Source: Neisseriaceae bacterium
Lineage (GTDB): Bacteria > Pseudomonadota > Gammaproteobacteria > Burkholderiales > Neisseriaceae
Direction: 5' to 3'
Length of the DNA stretch: 64,000 nt
Assembly: GCA_017458185.1 (NCBI GenBank)
Contig: JAFTFY010000002.1
Location: forward strand, 1 to 64,000
Notes under the pieces: generated by a model
The model's input: only the letters and a program-made list of their open reading frames with translations
Told to the model about the DNA's origin: nothing
Database searches by the model: none
Shown: piece after piece, positions 63,033 through 64,000 of the stretch
Position numbering within the stretch: the first letter of the stretch is position 1
How the letters are laid out: every line of letters starts with the position of its first letter
Translations under genes and position numbers: made by a program

Positions 63033-64000
63033 ATGAAACTCACGCAAATTCGTTTATCGGGTTTTAAGTCTTTTGCGGATTCAACCGTCATTCGTGTGCC
63101 AGGTCGGCTTGTGGGTGTGGTTGGCCCTAATGGTTGCGGCAAAAGCAATGTGATTGACGCGGTGCGTTGGGTTTTGGGCGAATCGTCTGCCAAGCAGTTG
63201 CGTGGCGAAAATATGCAAGATGTTATTTTCAATGGGGCGGCAACGCGTCCTGCGGCGTCTCGCGCGTCTGTGGAGTTGGTGTTTGATAATGCGGATAATG
63301 CGTTAAGCGGCGAATGGGGGCGATTTTCTGAAATTGCGGTTAAGCGTTCTTTAAATCGCAAGGGTGAATCGGCTTATTTTATTAACAATCAACAAGTTAG
63401 ACGCAGGGATATTACCGATTTATTTCTTGGCACAGGCGTAGGTGCTCGGGGTTATGCGGTGATTGAGCAGGGTATGATTTCCCGCATTATCGAAGCGAAA
63501 CCCGAAGAGTTGCGGGGTTATATCGAAGAAGCGGCAGGCGTGTCGAAATATAAAGAACGCCGCCGTGAAACCGAAAGCCGCTTGAAAGATTCGTTGGAAA
63601 ACTTGGCTCGGCTGTCGGATATTAAGGCAGAATTAGAAAAGCAAGTGGAAAAACTCAAACGCCAAGCCGCCGCTGCTGAACGCTATCGCAAAATTAAGGC
63701 GGATTTGGATTTGTCGCGAAACCGTTTGGATTTTTTAATTTGGACAAACGCCCAGCAACAAAAAGAAAAATTTACCCAAGAAGTCAATGAATTAGAACAA
63801 AAAATTACTGAATTAGATACGCAACACGCTGATTTTAATGAAAAAATATATGCTTTGCAATTAGAAGAATATAATGCTCGTGAAAAAGAAAATGAATTAT
63901 CGCGTCAGGCGGCTTTTATTCGTGAAGAAATCGCACGATTAGAAGAGCAAATTCGTCATCATTTATCCTTGCAACAACGCCGTGAAAAAGAACAGTTATT
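63033..64000 (+). CDS. smc: Chromosome partition protein SMC, N-terminal part
   Basis: ATPase of the condensin-like complex. MKLTQIRLSGFKSFADSTVI opens the head; Walker A GPNGCGKSNVIDAVRWVLGE is at about 32-51, followed by RRDITDLFLGTGVGARGYAV, IEQGMISRIIEAKPEE and EAAGVSKYKERRRETESRL, where the coiled coil begins (about residue 175). The gene continues past the right edge after 322 codons. No defects seen. The ribosome site is weak (CGCTATG). Confidence 0.95.
   Translation, partial: MKLTQIRLSGFKSFADSTVIRVPGRLVGVVGPNGCGKSNVIDAVRWVLGESSAKQLRGENMQDVIFNGAATRPAASRASVELVFDNADNALSGEWGRFSEIAVKRSLNRKGESAYFINNQQVRRRDITDLFLGTGVGARGYAVIEQGMISRIIEAKPEELRGYIEEAAGVSKYKERRRETESRLKDSLENLARLSDIKAELEKQVEKLKRQAAAAERYRKIKADLDLSRNRLDFLIWTNAQQQKEKFTQEVNELEQKITELDTQHADFNEKIYALQLEEYNAREKENELSRQAAFIREEIARLEEQIRHHLSLQQRREKEQL

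Overview
This window comes from a member of the Neisseriaceae. About 75 exact copies (my manual count) of a DNA uptake sequence, AGGCTGCCTGAA / AGGCAGCCTGAA, lie across it. As I recall the published DUS dialects, these are the Simonsiella- and Kingella-type dialects, not the Neisseria type, so a Simonsiella/Alysiella/Kingella-like organism fits best. Correia-type (CREE) repeats and the gene content (DUF1841, PhaR, LptE-HolA, HisZ-PurA, a tandem Pro/Arg/His tRNA cluster, System II cytochrome c genes) agree. Assignment to a genus is inference.

Layout. 0-6 kb: broken IS1595-family element, ilvE, a DUF1841 gene, three small membrane proteins, an HTH-RibB fusion and a small lipoprotein. 6-14 kb: NlpC/P60 hydrolase, a glycosyltransferase, phaR, obgE, a 1.1 kb nest of repeats, a PAS/PhnD-like gene pair and prpC. 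14-25 kb: a brnTA toxin-antitoxin pair, ubiD, an outer-membrane barrel, tRNA-Lys, serC, the rpoE-rseA-rseB envelope-stress operon with a good sigma-E autoregulatory promoter, tilS-accA, hisC and the RNase P RNA gene. 25-40 kb: AT-rich orphan membrane proteins, a PPK2 kinase, a Sel1 lipoprotein, hisZ-purA, tldD, an M48-family protein that has lost its zinc ligands, a Fic protein, holA-lptE and xth. 40-50 kb: dapF-DUF484, a VapBC-like pair, three tRNAs, two hotdog thioesterases, a mutS gene interrupted by one in-frame stop codon, a queuosine-precursor transporter behind a preQ1-I riboswitch, a decayed brnTA-like pair and a MazEF-like pair. 50-64 kb: resB-ccsA, a HigBA-like pair, an LplT-PlsC-acyl-ACP synthetase fusion, clpS, a cold-shock gene, an AEC transporter, glmS, aqpZ and the start of smc.

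Genes are mostly housekeeping, in small transcription units separated by unusually repeat-rich spacers. Five repeat classes recur: the DUS; CREE-like elements of about 107 bp; a MITE-like element of about 337 bp with TATAGTC ends; small palindromes with CACACGGATT ends or with CATTGCGAG ends; and long composite inverted repeats made of TGAGCAR heptads, a hairpin, an AGATAACGCTTCGAT box and usually a DUS at the centre. Stem sequences differ between copies but remain self-complementary.

The observations most worth a second look are the mutS nonsense codon (with two homopolymer frameshifts in a nearby antitoxin pseudogene), the zinc-less M48 protein, the HTH-RibB fusion with a perfect 36-bp palindrome upstream, the heptad-capped composite repeats, and two cases of one mobile repeat inserted inside another with a readable target duplication.
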